Assembly: GCF_900129375.1 (NCBI RefSeq)
Contig: NZ_FQVN01000001.1
Location: forward strand, 186,001-250,000
Length of the DNA: 64,000 nt
Origin: Streptoalloteichus hindustanus
Lineage (GTDB): Bacteria > Actinomycetota > Actinomycetes > Mycobacteriales > Pseudonocardiaceae
Reading direction: 5' to 3'
The notes under the pieces: model-generated
The model's database searches: none
What the model saw: the letters and a program-made list of their open reading frames with translations, nothing else
Told to the model about the DNA's origin: nothing
Position numbers and translations under genes: made by a program
In this document: positions 17,599 through 26,841 of the stretch, piece by piece
Layout: each line of letters begins with the position of its first letter
Numbering within the stretch: the stretch's first letter is position 1

Positions 17599-17809
17599 GC
17601 CGCCTAGTGTCGCGTACCGCACACCGGAGCCCTCCGCTGGCCGCGTCCCGCCACGCGCGGGAGCGAACTCGCTGGTGGGAACCTGACCGAAGTGGGCGTT
17701 TCATCCCTTACCGACCCTTTACCTCCAGCCAAGCGTTCGAGTACCTGGCGGGTGCGGTGTCACGATGCGACCGGAACGCCGGAATCACGGCTGGTAAGAG
17801 GAGGGCAAC

Positions 17810-18043
17810 GTGACCGCGTCCATCCAACAGAACCGCCAGCAGGTCTCCGAGCGGCTGCTGACCCCGGGCGAGGTGGCCTCGCTGTTCCGAGTCGACCCGA
17901 AGACGGTGACCCGCTGGGCCACCGCGGGCCGCATCGGATCGATCCGCACACCCGGGGGGCACCGCCGGTTCCGGGAGTCCGAGGTGCAGGCGCTGCTCGC
18001 GACGCTGACCACCGAGGCCAGTCACCCGGTCGACACCCGCTGA
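17810..18043 (+). CDS. bldC: BldC-type small MerR-like developmental regulator
   Basis: 77 residues from GTG 17810, preceded by AAGAGGAGGG. The protein is essentially one winged HTH: LLTPGEVASLFRVDPKTVTR, then TPGGHRRFRESEVQALLA, strongly like Streptomyces BldC, which binds direct repeats cooperatively to control entry into development. Only the short N- and C-terminal tails differ. It is divergent from the lrp gene and followed by a 59-residue membrane protein 125 bp on. The presence of a BldN-like sigma factor at 40 kb agrees with a developmental actinomycete. Confidence 0.88.
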   Translation: MTASIQQNRQQVSERLLTPGEVASLFRVDPKTVTRWATAGRIGSIRTPGGHRRFRESEVQALLATLTTEASHPVDTR

Positions 18044-18168
18044 CCCCGCGCCGCCCGTGCGACGCGATGGGCGAACCCGACACCGCGAACCGTGCGAATC
18101 GGGCTAACCTCAACGGGGGTGGGGAAGCTCTCCCCGCCCCCGAGGGGCGCGCGAAGGAGGTGGGCGCG

Positions 18169-18348
18169 GTGCTGTACCTGCTCGCGGTGATCGGCGCGGC
18201 GACCGTCGGCATCCTGATGTGGCGGGCCTTCGGCCCGAGCACCCTGCCACCGCGGTCGACCCGCCGGGCGCCGGTCGCCCCCGACGACGACCCCGAGTTC
18301 CTGCGCAAGCTCGACGAACGGGTGCGGCGCCGGGACGAGGACCAGTAG
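18169..18348 (+). CDS. 59-residue single-helix membrane protein
   Basis: Start GTG 18169, eight bases after GAAGGAGG. One N-terminal helix (VLYLLAVIGAATVGILMWRA) is followed by a basic, Pro-rich stretch and an acidic/basic C-terminus (DDDPEFLRKLDERVRRRDED). Short proteins of this shape commonly lie beside bldC in actinobacteria (from memory). Function unknown; the tail is probably cytoplasmic. Confidence 0.7.
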   Translation: MLYLLAVIGAATVGILMWRAFGPSTLPPRSTRRAPVAPDDDPEFLRKLDERVRRRDEDQ

Positions 18349-18721
18349 CCGCGGCTCACCGCCCGGCGACGATCTCCGAGCGATCCGGAACGACCCGGAA
18401 CAACACTGAACGAGCAGCTCAGGCGGGCCAGGACGGCCGGGCTCGACCCGGTCACCGCGAGGCCCGATCCTCGCGTGGCGCTCCCCCGCCCTGACGCCGC
18501 CCCGACGCGCCTTCGAACGAGTGGCCGGCCCGGCGCCGCCCCGCGCATCAGGTGATTCAAGCCGGCGCCTCGTGCCGTCACGCCCCCGCGCCACTCCGGC
18601 TCCCCGTCCACCCCGTGATCCGGGGACGGAGACCTTCCCCACACTGACGTCACCACCCGGTCGGGACTCGGTCAGGCGAGAGCCCGCCGGGCGGGGATCC
18701 GTTTACCGAACGATTACCGGG
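18349..18721. other. Intergenic stretch between convergent genes, weak hairpin only
   Basis: No credible gene is visible. A 7-bp stem (18456-18462 with 18469-18475) could act as a weak terminator between the 59-residue protein gene and the ParA-like gene. Confidence 0.4.
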
Positions 18722-20209
18722 TCACTGGGTCCGACCCCGGGCGCTGGCGTGCGGGAAGTCGTCGGCCACGGTGGCCGCGAGCTCCAGCAGGGCCAGCCGG
18801 GTGGCCGGGGCCAGCCGGTCCAGCTCGATCTCCGCGCCCTCCTCCAGGTGCGGGTCGAACGGGATGCGGCAGACCGCGCGGCAGCGCGCCGCGAAGTGCT
18901 GCGCCAGCTTGTCCAGGTCGACCTTGCCCGAGCCGGGGCGCACCGAGTTGATCACCGCGACCGACCGGGACACCAGATCCCGGTAGCCGTGCGCGTCCAG
19001 CCAGTCCAGGGTGGCCGAGGCGCTGCGCGCGCCGTCCACCGATCCGGACGACACGATCACCAGCGAGTCGGCCAGCTCCAGGACGCCCTTCATGGCGGAG
19101 TGCATCAGACCGGTGCCGCAGTCGGTGAGCACGATGTTGTAGAAGTGCTCCAGCAGCTCGACCGTGCGCCGGTAGTCCTGCTCGCTGAACGCCTCGGACA
19201 CCGCCGGGTCCTGCTCGCTGGCGAGCACCTCCAGCCGGCTCGGCCCCTGCGAGGTGTAGGCGCGGATGTCGCTGTACTTGCGGACCCGGCTGGCGTCGCG
19301 CAGCAGGTGCCGCACGGTGGCCGTGGTCTCCAGCGGGATCTTCTGCGCCAGCGTCCCCCGGTCGGGGTTGGCGTCCACCGCGATCACCCGGTCGCCGCGC
19401 AGCGACGAGAACGTCGAGCCGAGCGTGGTGGTGGTCGTCGTCTTGCCGACGCCGCCCTTCAGGCTCAGCATCGCGATCTTGTAGCACCCGTGCAGCGGCT
19501 GGTTGATCCGCGCGATCAACTCCCTGCGGTGCAGGTCGGCCGAGCTCTCGCCGAGGTTGATCGCCCGCCCGCTCGCCATGTACACGGCGCGGCGCCAGCC
19601 GGACTGCGGCGGGCGCTTGCCCTGCTTGATCAGCTGCGACGAGGACAGGTCCTGCTGGGTGGGCCGGCCGCCCTGCTGCGGCTGCTGCCCCGGCGGCGCG
19701 ACCGGCGCGCCGGCCTGCGGAACACCGGCCTGGGGGACGCCGGCCTGGTAGTAGCCGGGCTGCGCCACCTGCTGCTGGGGCCCGGAGGCGTGCTGCTCCA
19801 CGTAGTACGGCCCGGACGCGTGCGGGTCGACCGGGTAGGGGCCGGACTGCGCGCCGGGGACCTGGTGCGGACCGGACGGCCCACCCGCCACCGGGTACGG
19901 CCCCGACGGGCCGCCGGCCACCGGGTAGGGGCCGGAGGCGCCGCCGCCGACCTGGTACGCGCCCGAGTGGCCGCCACCGACCTGGTACTGACCGGAGCTG
20001 GACGGATCGGCGTACAGCGGAGCCGACTGCTCCACCGGGCGCCCCGTCGCGTCCACCGGGTACGGGCCGGACGGACCGCCGGCCACCTGGTGCCGCCCCG
20101 AGGCCGACGGATCGACGCGACCCGCGCCCGACGGGTCCGGCTGTTGCGCCGGCGTCGCGCCGGGCTGCTGCCACTGCCGGCCTTCGGGCTCCTCGTAGCG
20201 TCCGGTCAC
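18722..20209 (-). CDS. ParA/MinD-like ATPase with a repetitive Pro/Gly-rich N-terminal half
   Basis: 495 residues from GTG 20209. Residues 1-200 are low complexity, with a recurring SGPYPV/GGPSGP unit and a Gln-rich part. From about residue 245 comes a ParA/MinD ATPase: deviant Walker A LSLKGGVGKTTTTTTLG, switch region VIAVDANPDRGTLAQKI, Walker B-like YNIVLTDCGTGLMHSAM, and a late helix pair. The ATPase resembles EspI of type VII secretion loci and Rv0530, which also lies beside the ccs genes in mycobacteria. It starts 125 bp downstream of ccsB on the same strand. Cargo or partner unknown. Confidence 0.8.
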   Translation of the reverse strand: MTGRYEEPEGRQWQQPGATPAQQPDPSGAGRVDPSASGRHQVAGGPSGPYPVDATGRPVEQSAPLYADPSSSGQYQVGGGHSGAYQVGGGASGPYPVAGGPSGPYPVAGGPSGPHQVPGAQSGPYPVDPHASGPYYVEQHASGPQQQVAQPGYYQAGVPQAGVPQAGAPVAPPGQQPQQGGRPTQQDLSSSQLIKQGKRPPQSGWRRAVYMASGRAINLGESSADLHRRELIARINQPLHGCYKIAMLSLKGGVGKTTTTTTLGSTFSSLRGDRVIAVDANPDRGTLAQKIPLETTATVRHLLRDASRVRKYSDIRAYTSQGPSRLEVLASEQDPAVSEAFSEQDYRRTVELLEHFYNIVLTDCGTGLMHSAMKGVLELADSLVIVSSGSVDGARSASATLDWLDAHGYRDLVSRSVAVINSVRPGSGKVDLDKLAQHFAARCRAVCRIPFDPHLEEGAEIELDRLAPATRLALLELAATVADDFPHASARGRTQ

Positions 20210-20334
20210 CGCTGGAGTCCTCCCCCTTGGGCGTTTCCTGTCGCGACCGGAAGGTAGTGCCAGCACCGCCGCCGAGTCGACCTGGGGTCGGGCAAGACGA
20301 TAACAGTCCGCGCAGGTGGTCGCGCTCGAACCGG

Positions 20335-21297
20335 TCAGACTCCCGCGTAGGAGTGCAGGCCCGTGGTGACCAGGTTGACGAAGAAGAGGTTGAACACGGT
20401 GGCCGCGAAGCCCGCCACGTTCACCCACGCGGCACGGGTGCCCCGCCAGCCGGCGGTCGCCCGCGAGTGGAGGTAGGCCGCGTAGATCACCCAGGAGATG
20501 AAGGCGACCGTCTCCTTCGGGTCCCAGCCCCAGTACCGGCCCCACGCCGACTCGGCCCACACCGCGCCGGCGATGATGCCGAAGGTCAGCAGCGGGAAGC
20601 CGAACACCGAGACGCGGTAGGCGGTCTTGTCCAGGGCCGCCGACTCCGGCAGCCGGGCGGCGAGCCCGGCGAACCGCTTCGGGTTGGCCTCGTTGCTCGC
20701 CTTCACCACGTAGAGCAGGCTGATCACGCCCGCGACCAGGAACGCGCCGCTGGCGATCACCGCGGCGGACACGTGGATCACGATCCAGTACGAGCGCAGC
20801 GCCGGCACCACCGGGGCCGCCTCCGCGTAGAGCAGCTTGGCGGCGATGAACAGCATGATGCCGATCGGCGTCAGCACGAACGCGCCGAGCTGGCGGACCG
20901 GGTGCCGCCGCACCATCACCAGCCAGGCGACCACCGCGGCCAGGCACACCGCGGAGATGTACTCGTACATGTTGCCCCAGGGCACGCGGCTGGTGGCCAG
21001 CCCGCGCAGCACCAGCGACGCCAGGTGCAGCAACGCGCCGAGCACGGTCAGCGCCACGCCCATCCGACCCAGCCGCTCGGGCAGCGGGCGCTCCCGGGGC
21101 GGGGGCGGCGCGGGGCGCTCGGCCACCGCCGTGCCGCCCCCGCCCGCGGCGACCGCCGCGAGCTTCGCCTCCCGCTTCAACGCCTGCCGGCCGAAGGCGC
21201 TCTCCGCGGCGTGCAGCAGCAACGCCAGGAAGTAGACCGCCATCGCGCTGACCACGGACAGGTCGCTGTACTGCGCGTAGGTCTGGTTGATCGGCAT
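20335..21297 (-). CDS. ccsB: Cytochrome c biogenesis protein CcsB (CcsA-type haem handling)
   Basis: A 320-residue integral membrane protein of System II cytochrome c maturation that, with ResB, exports and presents haem to apocytochromes outside the membrane. It has about eight hydrophobic helices. The tryptophan-rich haem motif is WGRYWGWDPKETVAFISW, and conserved His sit in LLHLASL, IVIHVSA and YLHSRA. A polar cytoplasmic stretch (about 50-75) follows the first helix. ATG 21297 overlaps the resB stop by one base (TGATG), showing tight coupling. The mycobacterial equivalent is Rv0529. Confidence 0.92.
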   Translation of the reverse strand: MPINQTYAQYSDLSVVSAMAVYFLALLLHAAESAFGRQALKREAKLAAVAAGGGGTAVAERPAPPPPRERPLPERLGRMGVALTVLGALLHLASLVLRGLATSRVPWGNMYEYISAVCLAAVVAWLVMVRRHPVRQLGAFVLTPIGIMLFIAAKLLYAEAAPVVPALRSYWIVIHVSAAVIASGAFLVAGVISLLYVVKASNEANPKRFAGLAARLPESAALDKTAYRVSVFGFPLLTFGIIAGAVWAESAWGRYWGWDPKETVAFISWVIYAAYLHSRATAGWRGTRAAWVNVAGFAATVFNLFFVNLVTTGLHSYAGV

Positions 21298-22910
21298 CAG
21301 GGCACGTCCTGTCGTTCGCGGCCGCCTCCCGGGGCGGCCAGGGGTCGGCCGACGGCCAGCAAACCACCGGCAAGCCTGGTGAACTCCTCGCCGTAGCCGG
21401 CCTGGTCCGTGCGGGCGAGCCCGCCGACCTCGACGACCGTACGGCCGGTCCCGTCGGCGTCGCCAGACGGGGCGGCCCGCAGCCACAGCCGGCGCCGCTT
21501 CACGAGCAGCGAGCCGCCGAGGCCGACCAGCACCAGCACCGCGGCGACCAGCACCCACTCCTGGGCGGGGTCGTGCGAGACCTGGAGCGACACCCAGTTC
21601 TCCACGCCGTCGAACCGGATCCTGGTCCCGTCGTCGAGGGTGAGCTCCTGCCCCAGCTCCAGGTTCTTCCTGGCCACCTTGCTGAGCCGGCCGGCGTCGA
21701 CCATCCTGCGGTCGATGCTGAAGATCGACTGAGGCGTGCCGGAGTCGGTGCCGAGGTCGCCGACGTAGACGTCGACGGCGACGGCCGGCCGGTTGGGCAT
21801 CGGGAACACCGAGGTGAGCACGGTCCCGTCGTAGCCGGCGGTGGGCGCGAACAGCCCGGTGACCGCGAGCTGCGTCTTCCGCCGCTGCTCCGGATCGGTG
21901 ACACCGGGCCGGTCGAACTTGGTGGCGCCCTCGGACAGCAGCGTCGTCGTGTCCATCGGCTTCCACTGGACGGCGCCGGTCCGCTGCTGGCCGTCCGGGA
22001 AGGTGACCACGAACCGCGGGGCGTAGCCGTGGCCCAGCAGGTAGACCCGGTCGCCGTTGACCCGCAGGGGGCTGTTGACCTCCAGCCCGTACTTCCGCCA
22101 CGCGTCGGGGTCGTTCCCGAGGGAGGCGGCGCCGTCCTGGTAGGTGAGGTCCGCGTGGAAGACGTCGGCCTGGCCCGTGTGCAGGTACTTGGCCTGGAAG
22201 CCGTCCACCCGGACGCAGAACGGCGAGAGCTCCGTGCCGTCGACCCGCAGGCCGGGCCGGAACGAGTCGTAGGCGAACAGGCCGGAGTTGCACCACTGCC
22301 GGTTCTCCGAGCCGTCGGCCCGGACGATGACCTGGCCCTCGTAGCCGTACAGCTTGCCGGCGGCCAGGCCGACCAGCAGCAACATCATGGAGAAGTGGAA
22401 GACGAGGTTGCCGGCCTCGCGCAGGAAGCCGCGCTCCGCGCTGATCGTGCGCGCCCCGTCGGCCTCCTCGCGCACCGCCACCCGCCAGCCCCGCAGGCGC
22501 TCCTTCGCGTGGGCGACCACGGCGTCCGGGTCGGCGTCGACCTCCGCCCGCGCGTAGTGCGGCATGCGGGTGAGGCGCCGCGGGGTGAGGGTGGGCTCGG
22601 CCCGGAGCTGCTGCGCGAACTCGAACGTGCGCGGCACGAGGCAGCCGATCAGCGAGACGAACAGCATCAGGTAGATCGCGGCGAACCAGGGCGCCGCGAA
22701 GACGTTGAAGAAGCCGAGCTTGTCGAGCCAGGGGCCGACGACGTCGTGCTCGGCCTTGTACTGCTCCACCTTCGCCGAGTTCAGCGAGTACTGCGGCAGC
22801 AGCACGCCGGGCAGCGCGGCCAGCGCGAGCAGGAACAACAGCACGAGCGCGGTCCGCATGGCGGTCAGGCCACGCCAGGTGTTCCGGAGGAGGGCGAGGA
22901 TGCCGGCCAT
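21297..22910 (-). CDS. resB: Cytochrome c biogenesis protein ResB
   Basis: A 537-residue membrane protein, partner of CcsB. Helices are near residues 14-36 (MRTALVLLFLLALAALPGVL), 70-95 and 155-185, with a large extracytoplasmic domain of about 270 residues ending in a last helix (WVLVAAVLVLVGLGGSLLV). LPQYSLN after the first helix and the GNLVFHFSMMLLLVGLAAG helix with a conserved His are typical of ResB. The order ccdA-resB-ccsB with one-base overlaps is the System II set. Apocytochrome Cys are kept reduced by the CcdA/TlpA pair encoded upstream. Confidence 0.92.
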   Translation of the reverse strand: MAGILALLRNTWRGLTAMRTALVLLFLLALAALPGVLLPQYSLNSAKVEQYKAEHDVVGPWLDKLGFFNVFAAPWFAAIYLMLFVSLIGCLVPRTFEFAQQLRAEPTLTPRRLTRMPHYARAEVDADPDAVVAHAKERLRGWRVAVREEADGARTISAERGFLREAGNLVFHFSMMLLLVGLAAGKLYGYEGQVIVRADGSENRQWCNSGLFAYDSFRPGLRVDGTELSPFCVRVDGFQAKYLHTGQADVFHADLTYQDGAASLGNDPDAWRKYGLEVNSPLRVNGDRVYLLGHGYAPRFVVTFPDGQQRTGAVQWKPMDTTTLLSEGATKFDRPGVTDPEQRRKTQLAVTGLFAPTAGYDGTVLTSVFPMPNRPAVAVDVYVGDLGTDSGTPQSIFSIDRRMVDAGRLSKVARKNLELGQELTLDDGTRIRFDGVENWVSLQVSHDPAQEWVLVAAVLVLVGLGGSLLVKRRRLWLRAAPSGDADGTGRTVVEVGGLARTDQAGYGEEFTRLAGGLLAVGRPLAAPGGGRERQDVP

Positions 22911-23680
22911 CAGATCGGGGTCTCGAATCCCTCGATGGGCTTGCGCAGCAGGGCCACGAGGTCAGCCCACATCCCGGTCACCAACAGCACCCCCACGACG
23001 ACGAGCAACACGCCCCCGGCGATCTGCACGTGCCGGCCGTGCCGGCGCAACCAGCCGGTCGCGCGCAGCGCCCACCGCGCGCCCAGCGCGAGGACCACGA
23101 ACGGCAGGCCGAGCCCGAGGCAGTAGGCGAGGACCAGCGCGACGCCGCGCGCCAGGTTCCCGCCGCTGGTCCCCGCAGCCATCGTGACCACGCCGGACAG
23201 CATCGGCCCCATGCACGGCGTCCAGCCGAGCCCGAACAGCGCCCCGAGGACCGGCGCGCCCGCGAGGCCCATGCGCGGGACGCGGTGCGACCGCACGTCC
23301 TTCTGCAACGCCGGCACGAGCCCGACGAAGACCAGCCCCATGAGGATGGTCACCACGCCGCCGATCCGTTGCAGCAGCTCCATGTTGCCCAGCAGCGCGT
23401 CGGACAGGCCGACCACGCCGACCATGATCACCGTGAAGACCGCGGAGAACCCGGCCACGAACAACGCGGCCGCGCCGGCCACCCGCCACCGCCCCTTCGC
23501 GGGCGGCTCGTCGACACCCACCGGCGGGGCGTCGGCGCCCACCACCCCGGAGAGGTACGCGAGGTATCCCGGCACCAACGGCACGACGCAGGGGGAGGCG
23601 AACGACACCGCGCCGGCCAACATCGCCATGGCCGCCGCCAGCAGCAGCGGCCCGGAGGACGCCAGGCCGTTGTAGTCCAC
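22910..23680 (-). CDS. ccdA: CcdA-type transmembrane thiol-reductant transporter
   Basis: A 256-residue protein with six helices that passes electrons from cytoplasmic thioredoxin to extracytoplasmic thiol proteins. The redox-active Cys pair is in helix 1 (VSFASPCVVPLVPGYLAYL) and helix 4 (GLGWTPCMGPMLSGV), the usual DsbD/CcdA positions. A polar cytoplasmic loop of about 20 residues follows helix 1. GTG 23680 is the start. It overlaps resB by one base and follows tlpA by about 104 bp. Mycobacterial equivalent Rv0527. Confidence 0.92.
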   Translation of the reverse strand: MDYNGLASSGPLLLAAAMAMLAGAVSFASPCVVPLVPGYLAYLSGVVGADAPPVGVDEPPAKGRWRVAGAAALFVAGFSAVFTVIMVGVVGLSDALLGNMELLQRIGGVVTILMGLVFVGLVPALQKDVRSHRVPRMGLAGAPVLGALFGLGWTPCMGPMLSGVVTMAAGTSGGNLARGVALVLAYCLGLGLPFVVLALGARWALRATGWLRRHGRHVQIAGGVLLVVVGVLLVTGMWADLVALLRKPIEGFETPI

Positions 23681-23784
23681 GGCCCGTCAGCGTAGGGACA
23701 CCTGTTGGGTGGCTACGCACCGGCCCACCCGACGGGTGACGCAGCCCGCACCCCGCGACCGGGCCGCGACGCGCTGACCAGCGG

Positions 23785-24390
23785 TCACGCCGGCTCGGCT
23801 GCGATCTGCTCCACGGCCGGCCGGAGGTCGGAGTCGAGCAGGGTCTCCAGGAACACCGCGGCGACCCGGTGCTGGCGGTCCAGCACGATCGTCGACGGCA
23901 CGGTGTTGCGGGGGTAGCCCTTCAGCCCGAGCAGGGACCGGCCCGGCGGGTCGAACAGCGACGGGAACGTGATCCCGTTGTTCCGCGCGAAGTCCTCGGC
24001 CGCGCTCCGGTCGTCCCGCACGTTCACCCCGAGGAACTGCACGCCGGACCCCTTGGTGGCCTCGGCGACGCGCTCCAGGTCGTCGGCCTCGCCCCGGCAC
24101 GGGGCGCACCACGAGCCCCAGAGGTTGATCACCACGACCTTGCCGGCGTAGTCGGCGACGCTGATCCGCTTCCCGCGCTCGGCCAGGCTCTCCCCGGCGA
24201 TCTCCGGCGCCTTCTGCCGGTCGGCCGGCTCGTACCGGATGCGGGTCTGACCGCCGGGCGCGACGAACTGGAAGTCGCCCCCGGTCGCCACCGCGTCGCC
24301 GCCGGTCGAGCAGCCGGTCAGCGCCGCGACCGTGGCCACCCCGGCGACGAGCGCCGCCCCGAGGCGGCGGAGCACCGGCCGGGTCGTCAT
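23785..24390 (-). CDS. TlpA/ResA-like lipoprotein thiol-disulphide oxidoreductase
   Basis: 201 residues. A lipoprotein signal (VATVAALTGCS, lipid Cys about residue 27) anchors the protein outside the membrane. The thioredoxin domain has the active site GSWCAPCRGEADDL (WCxPC), FLGVNVRDDRSAAEDF and the cis-Pro loop RNTVPSTIVLD. It most likely takes electrons from CcdA and reduces apocytochrome c haem-binding Cys. Its ATG overlaps the stop of the upstream phosphatase gene as ATGA, so it is part of the hemL-phosphatase-tlpA-ccdA-resB-ccsB transcript. Mycobacterial equivalent Rv0526. Confidence 0.9.
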   Translation of the reverse strand: MTTRPVLRRLGAALVAGVATVAALTGCSTGGDAVATGGDFQFVAPGGQTRIRYEPADRQKAPEIAGESLAERGKRISVADYAGKVVVINLWGSWCAPCRGEADDLERVAEATKGSGVQFLGVNVRDDRSAAEDFARNNGITFPSLFDPPGRSLLGLKGYPRNTVPSTIVLDRQHRVAAVFLETLLDSDLRPAVEQIAAEPA

Positions 24391-25016
24391 GCGCCGGTCA
24401 CCGCAGGGTCGGTGCTGCCGGCCGGCTCGGCGTAGGCGATCCGGATGAGCTTCTCGTCCTCGAACACGAGGCTGGTCAGCGAGGCCAGCGAGCACTGCCG
24501 GCGCCGGGGGTCGTGCCAGAGCCGGCGGCCCTCCAGGAAGCGGCGCAGCGTCCAGATCGGCAGCTGGTGGGACACGCAGACCGCCTCGTGGCCGGCCGCC
24601 GCCGACCGGGCGCGGTGCACCGCGGCGAGCATGCGGTGCGCGATCACCAGGTACGGCTCGCCCCAGGACGGGCGGAACGGGTTGCGCAGCTTCGGCCAGT
24701 GCTGCGGCGAGCGCAGCGCGCCGTCGCCCACGGCCACCCGCAGCCCCTCGAACAGGTTGTCCGCCTCGATCAGCCGGTCGTCGACCGCGACCTCCAGGGC
24801 GTGCGCCTCGGCGATCGGCCGCGCGGTCTGCTGCGCCCGCTCCAGCGGCGAGGCCACCACGTGCGTCACGTCGTGGTCGGCCAGGTGCTCGCCGACCAGC
24901 TTGGCCTGCTGCTGACCCGTGCCGGAGAGCCGGAAGCCGGGCAGCCGGCCGTAGAGGATGCCCTCCGGGTTGTAGACCTCGCCGTGCCGGAGGAGGTGGA
25001 CGACGGTGCGGGTCAC
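24387..25016 (-). CDS. Histidine phosphatase (phosphoglycerate-mutase superfamily)
   Basis: 209 residues from GTG 25016. The catalytic motif is [20 protein letters not shown] near the N-terminus, with [27 protein letters not shown] and the second catalytic His in [15 protein letters not shown]. It is of the broad-specificity phosphatase branch rather than glycolytic mutase; the substrate is unknown. Coupled by GTGA overlap to hemL upstream and by ATGA to tlpA downstream, exactly as Rv0525 lies between hemL and the thioredoxin gene in mycobacteria. Confidence 0.87.
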   Translation of the reverse strand: MTRTVVHLLRHGEVYNPEGILYGRLPGFRLSGTGQQQAKLVGEHLADHDVTHVVASPLERAQQTARPIAEAHALEVAVDDRLIEADNLFEGLRVAVGDGALRSPQHWPKLRNPFRPSWGEPYLVIAHRMLAAVHRARSAAAGHEAVCVSHQLPIWTLRRFLEGRRLWHDPRRRQCSLASLTSLVFEDEKLIRIAYAEPAGSTDPAVTGA

Positions 25017-26374
25017 TTGCTCTCCTCCGGGGCCTGCGCGGCGGCCGCCGCGGCGGCGGCGTGCGGCAACGCGTCGGCGATCACCTCGAACGCCGCGTCG
25101 TCCAACGCGGCGGACACGAACCACGCCTCGAACGCGCTGGGCGGCGGGTAGACGCCGCGCTCCAGCAGCGCGTGGAAGAACGGCGGGAACCGCCAGGTCT
25201 GGGCCGCCCTGGCGGAGTCGTAGTCGCGCACCTCGTCGGCGGTGAAGAACACGCTGACCAGGTTGCCCGCGTACTGCACGCGGTGCGTCACGCCGGCCTC
25301 GGCGAGCGCGGACCCGATCAGGTCGCCCAGCCGCCGGGCGTTGGCGTCCAGGGCGGCGTAGACCTCGTCCGTCGCGTTGCGCAGGGTGGCCAGGCCGGCG
25401 GCCACCGCCACCGGGTTCCCGGACAGCGTGCCCGCCTGGTAGACCGGGCCGACCGGGGCCAGCCGCGCCATGATGTCGGCGCGGCCGCCGAACGCCGCCG
25501 CCGGGAGGCCGCCGGACATCACCTTGCCGAAGGTGTAGAGGTCGCCGGCGACGCCGTCCAGGCCGAACCAGCCGGAGCGCGAGACCCGGAACCCGGTCAT
25601 CACCTCGTCCATGACCAGCAGCGCGCCGTGCTCGTGGCAGGCGTCGCGCAGCGCGGCGTTGAACCCCTCGACCGGGGCGACCGCGCCCATGTTGCCGGCC
25701 GCCGCCTCGGTGATCACGCAGGCGACGTCGTCGCCGTGCTCGGCGAGCACCGCGCGCACCGCGTCGATGTCGTTGTAGGGCAGGACGATCGTGTCGGCGG
25801 CCTGCGCGCCGGTGACGCCGGGGCTGGTGGGCAGGCCCAGCGTGGCCACGCCCGAGCCGGCGTGCGCGAGCAGCGCGTCGACGTGGCCGTGGTAGCAGCC
25901 GGCGAACTTGATCACCTTGCGCCGCCCGGTGAAGCCCCTGGCCAGCCGCACGGCGCTCATCGTGGCCTCGGTGCCCGAGTTGACCAGCCGGACCCGCTCG
26001 ACCGGCGCGACCCTGCCGATGATCTCCTCGGCGAGCTCGACCTCGCCCTCGGTCGGGGTGCCGAAGGACAGCCCGCCACCGGCCGCGGCGCGCACCGCCT
26101 CGACGACGGCGGGGTGGGCGTGCCCGAGGATCATCGGACCCCACGAGCTCACCAGGTCCACGTAGCGGTTGCCGTCGGCGTCCCACAGGTGGGCGCCCTC
26201 GCCGCGCACCATGAAGCGCGGCGTCCCGCCCACCCCGTGGAAGGCCCGCACCGGGGAGTTGACCCCGCCCGGCGTCGCGTTCGCCGCCCGCTCGAACAGG
26301 GCGCGCGACGCGGCGGTGTTCGCCGAGGCCGTCCTGTTCTCCGCCGTGTTCTCCGAGTTCCTCGCGGCCGTCAC
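25013..26374 (-). CDS. hemL: Glutamate-1-semialdehyde 2,1-aminomutase
   Basis: A 453-residue PLP enzyme of fold type I that makes 5-aminolevulinate from glutamate-1-semialdehyde, the step after HemA. Visible: [64 protein letters not shown] and the PLP Lys in [19 protein letters not shown] (about residue 281). The first 20 residues are an unusual Asn/Ala/Thr-rich extension with repeating NTA-like units; a start nearer residue 23 is possible. hemL heads the cytochrome c maturation transcript and is about 9 kb from the other haem genes. Confidence 0.95.
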   Translation of the reverse strand: MTAARNSENTAENRTASANTAASRALFERAANATPGGVNSPVRAFHGVGGTPRFMVRGEGAHLWDADGNRYVDLVSSWGPMILGHAHPAVVEAVRAAAGGGLSFGTPTEGEVELAEEIIGRVAPVERVRLVNSGTEATMSAVRLARGFTGRRKVIKFAGCYHGHVDALLAHAGSGVATLGLPTSPGVTGAQAADTIVLPYNDIDAVRAVLAEHGDDVACVITEAAAGNMGAVAPVEGFNAALRDACHEHGALLVMDEVMTGFRVSRSGWFGLDGVAGDLYTFGKVMSGGLPAAAFGGRADIMARLAPVGPVYQAGTLSGNPVAVAAGLATLRNATDEVYAALDANARRLGDLIGSALAEAGVTHRVQYAGNLVSVFFTADEVRDYDSARAAQTWRFPPFFHALLERGVYPPPSAFEAWFVSAALDDAAFEVIADALPHAAAAAAAAQAPEESK

Positions 26375-26476
26375 GCCCCCAGTGTCGCAGCCCCCCGTGG
26401 CGGTCGGTTGCGCCCCCTGGGTGACCCCCGTCTCTCCCGCCCCAGGTCGGGACCGGGCCGGAGCGGAGGCGCCGGC

Positions 26477-26827
26477 TCAGCGACGCCGGCGGCCGCGCCC
26501 CCCGGCCCGGACCGCGAGCACGAGCTGGCGCAGCGCGTCCAGCAGCGCGAACCCGGACAGCACCGCCAGCCCGACCGCGCCCGCCAGCCAGTGCCCGAAG
26601 TAGCGGGTGACCCGTTGCACGGGCTCGCCCTCCCGCCACGCGGGGAACTCCACCACGGCGGCGCCCCGGCGCCAGGCCCAGACGGCGGCGACGACGAGCA
26701 GCGCCGCGAGGACGACCTCGGCGAGCGCGACGAGCGCGCGCCACGGCTGGTTCAGCCGGGGCGAGGAGCCGGCGCCGGGAACCGGCGGGGGCGTGCCGGC
26801 GGGCGCGGTGGTCTCTGCGGCGCTCAC
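26477..26827 (-). CDS. Small two-helix membrane protein
   Basis: 116 residues from GTG 26827. A Pro-rich N-terminus of about 30 residues is followed by two helices (LVALAEVVLAALLVVAAVWA and YFGHWLAGAVGLAVLSGFAL) and a strongly basic tail (AGGRGRRRR). No family recognised. It starts 14 bp after the stop of the upstream membrane-protein gene and ends about 100 bp before the hemL start, on the same strand. Confidence 0.68.
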   Translation of the reverse strand: MSAAETTAPAGTPPPVPGAGSSPRLNQPWRALVALAEVVLAALLVVAAVWAWRRGAAVVEFPAWREGEPVQRVTRYFGHWLAGAVGLAVLSGFALLDALRQLVLAVRAGGRGRRRR

Positions 26828-26841
26828 AGCTCGGCAGCTTC

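Noticed and set aside
16604-17704. A 366-codon frame ending in the DUF4229 protein
   Set aside because: Its N-terminal two thirds is a shadow of the Lrp gene; GTG 17101 begins the recognisable protein.
18722-21373. An 883-codon frame joining the ParA-like gene to a long N-terminus
   Set aside because: The part above 20209 runs out of phase through ccsB and is Arg/Gly-rich noise. GTG 20209 gives the real protein.
23687-23786. A 33-codon frame between tlpA and ccdA that starts in a GTGA overlap with the tlpA stop
   Set aside because: Layout resembles the regulator-kinase bridge, but codon use is poor (several A/T third positions), the product is Arg-rich with no pattern, and it does not overlap the ccdA start.
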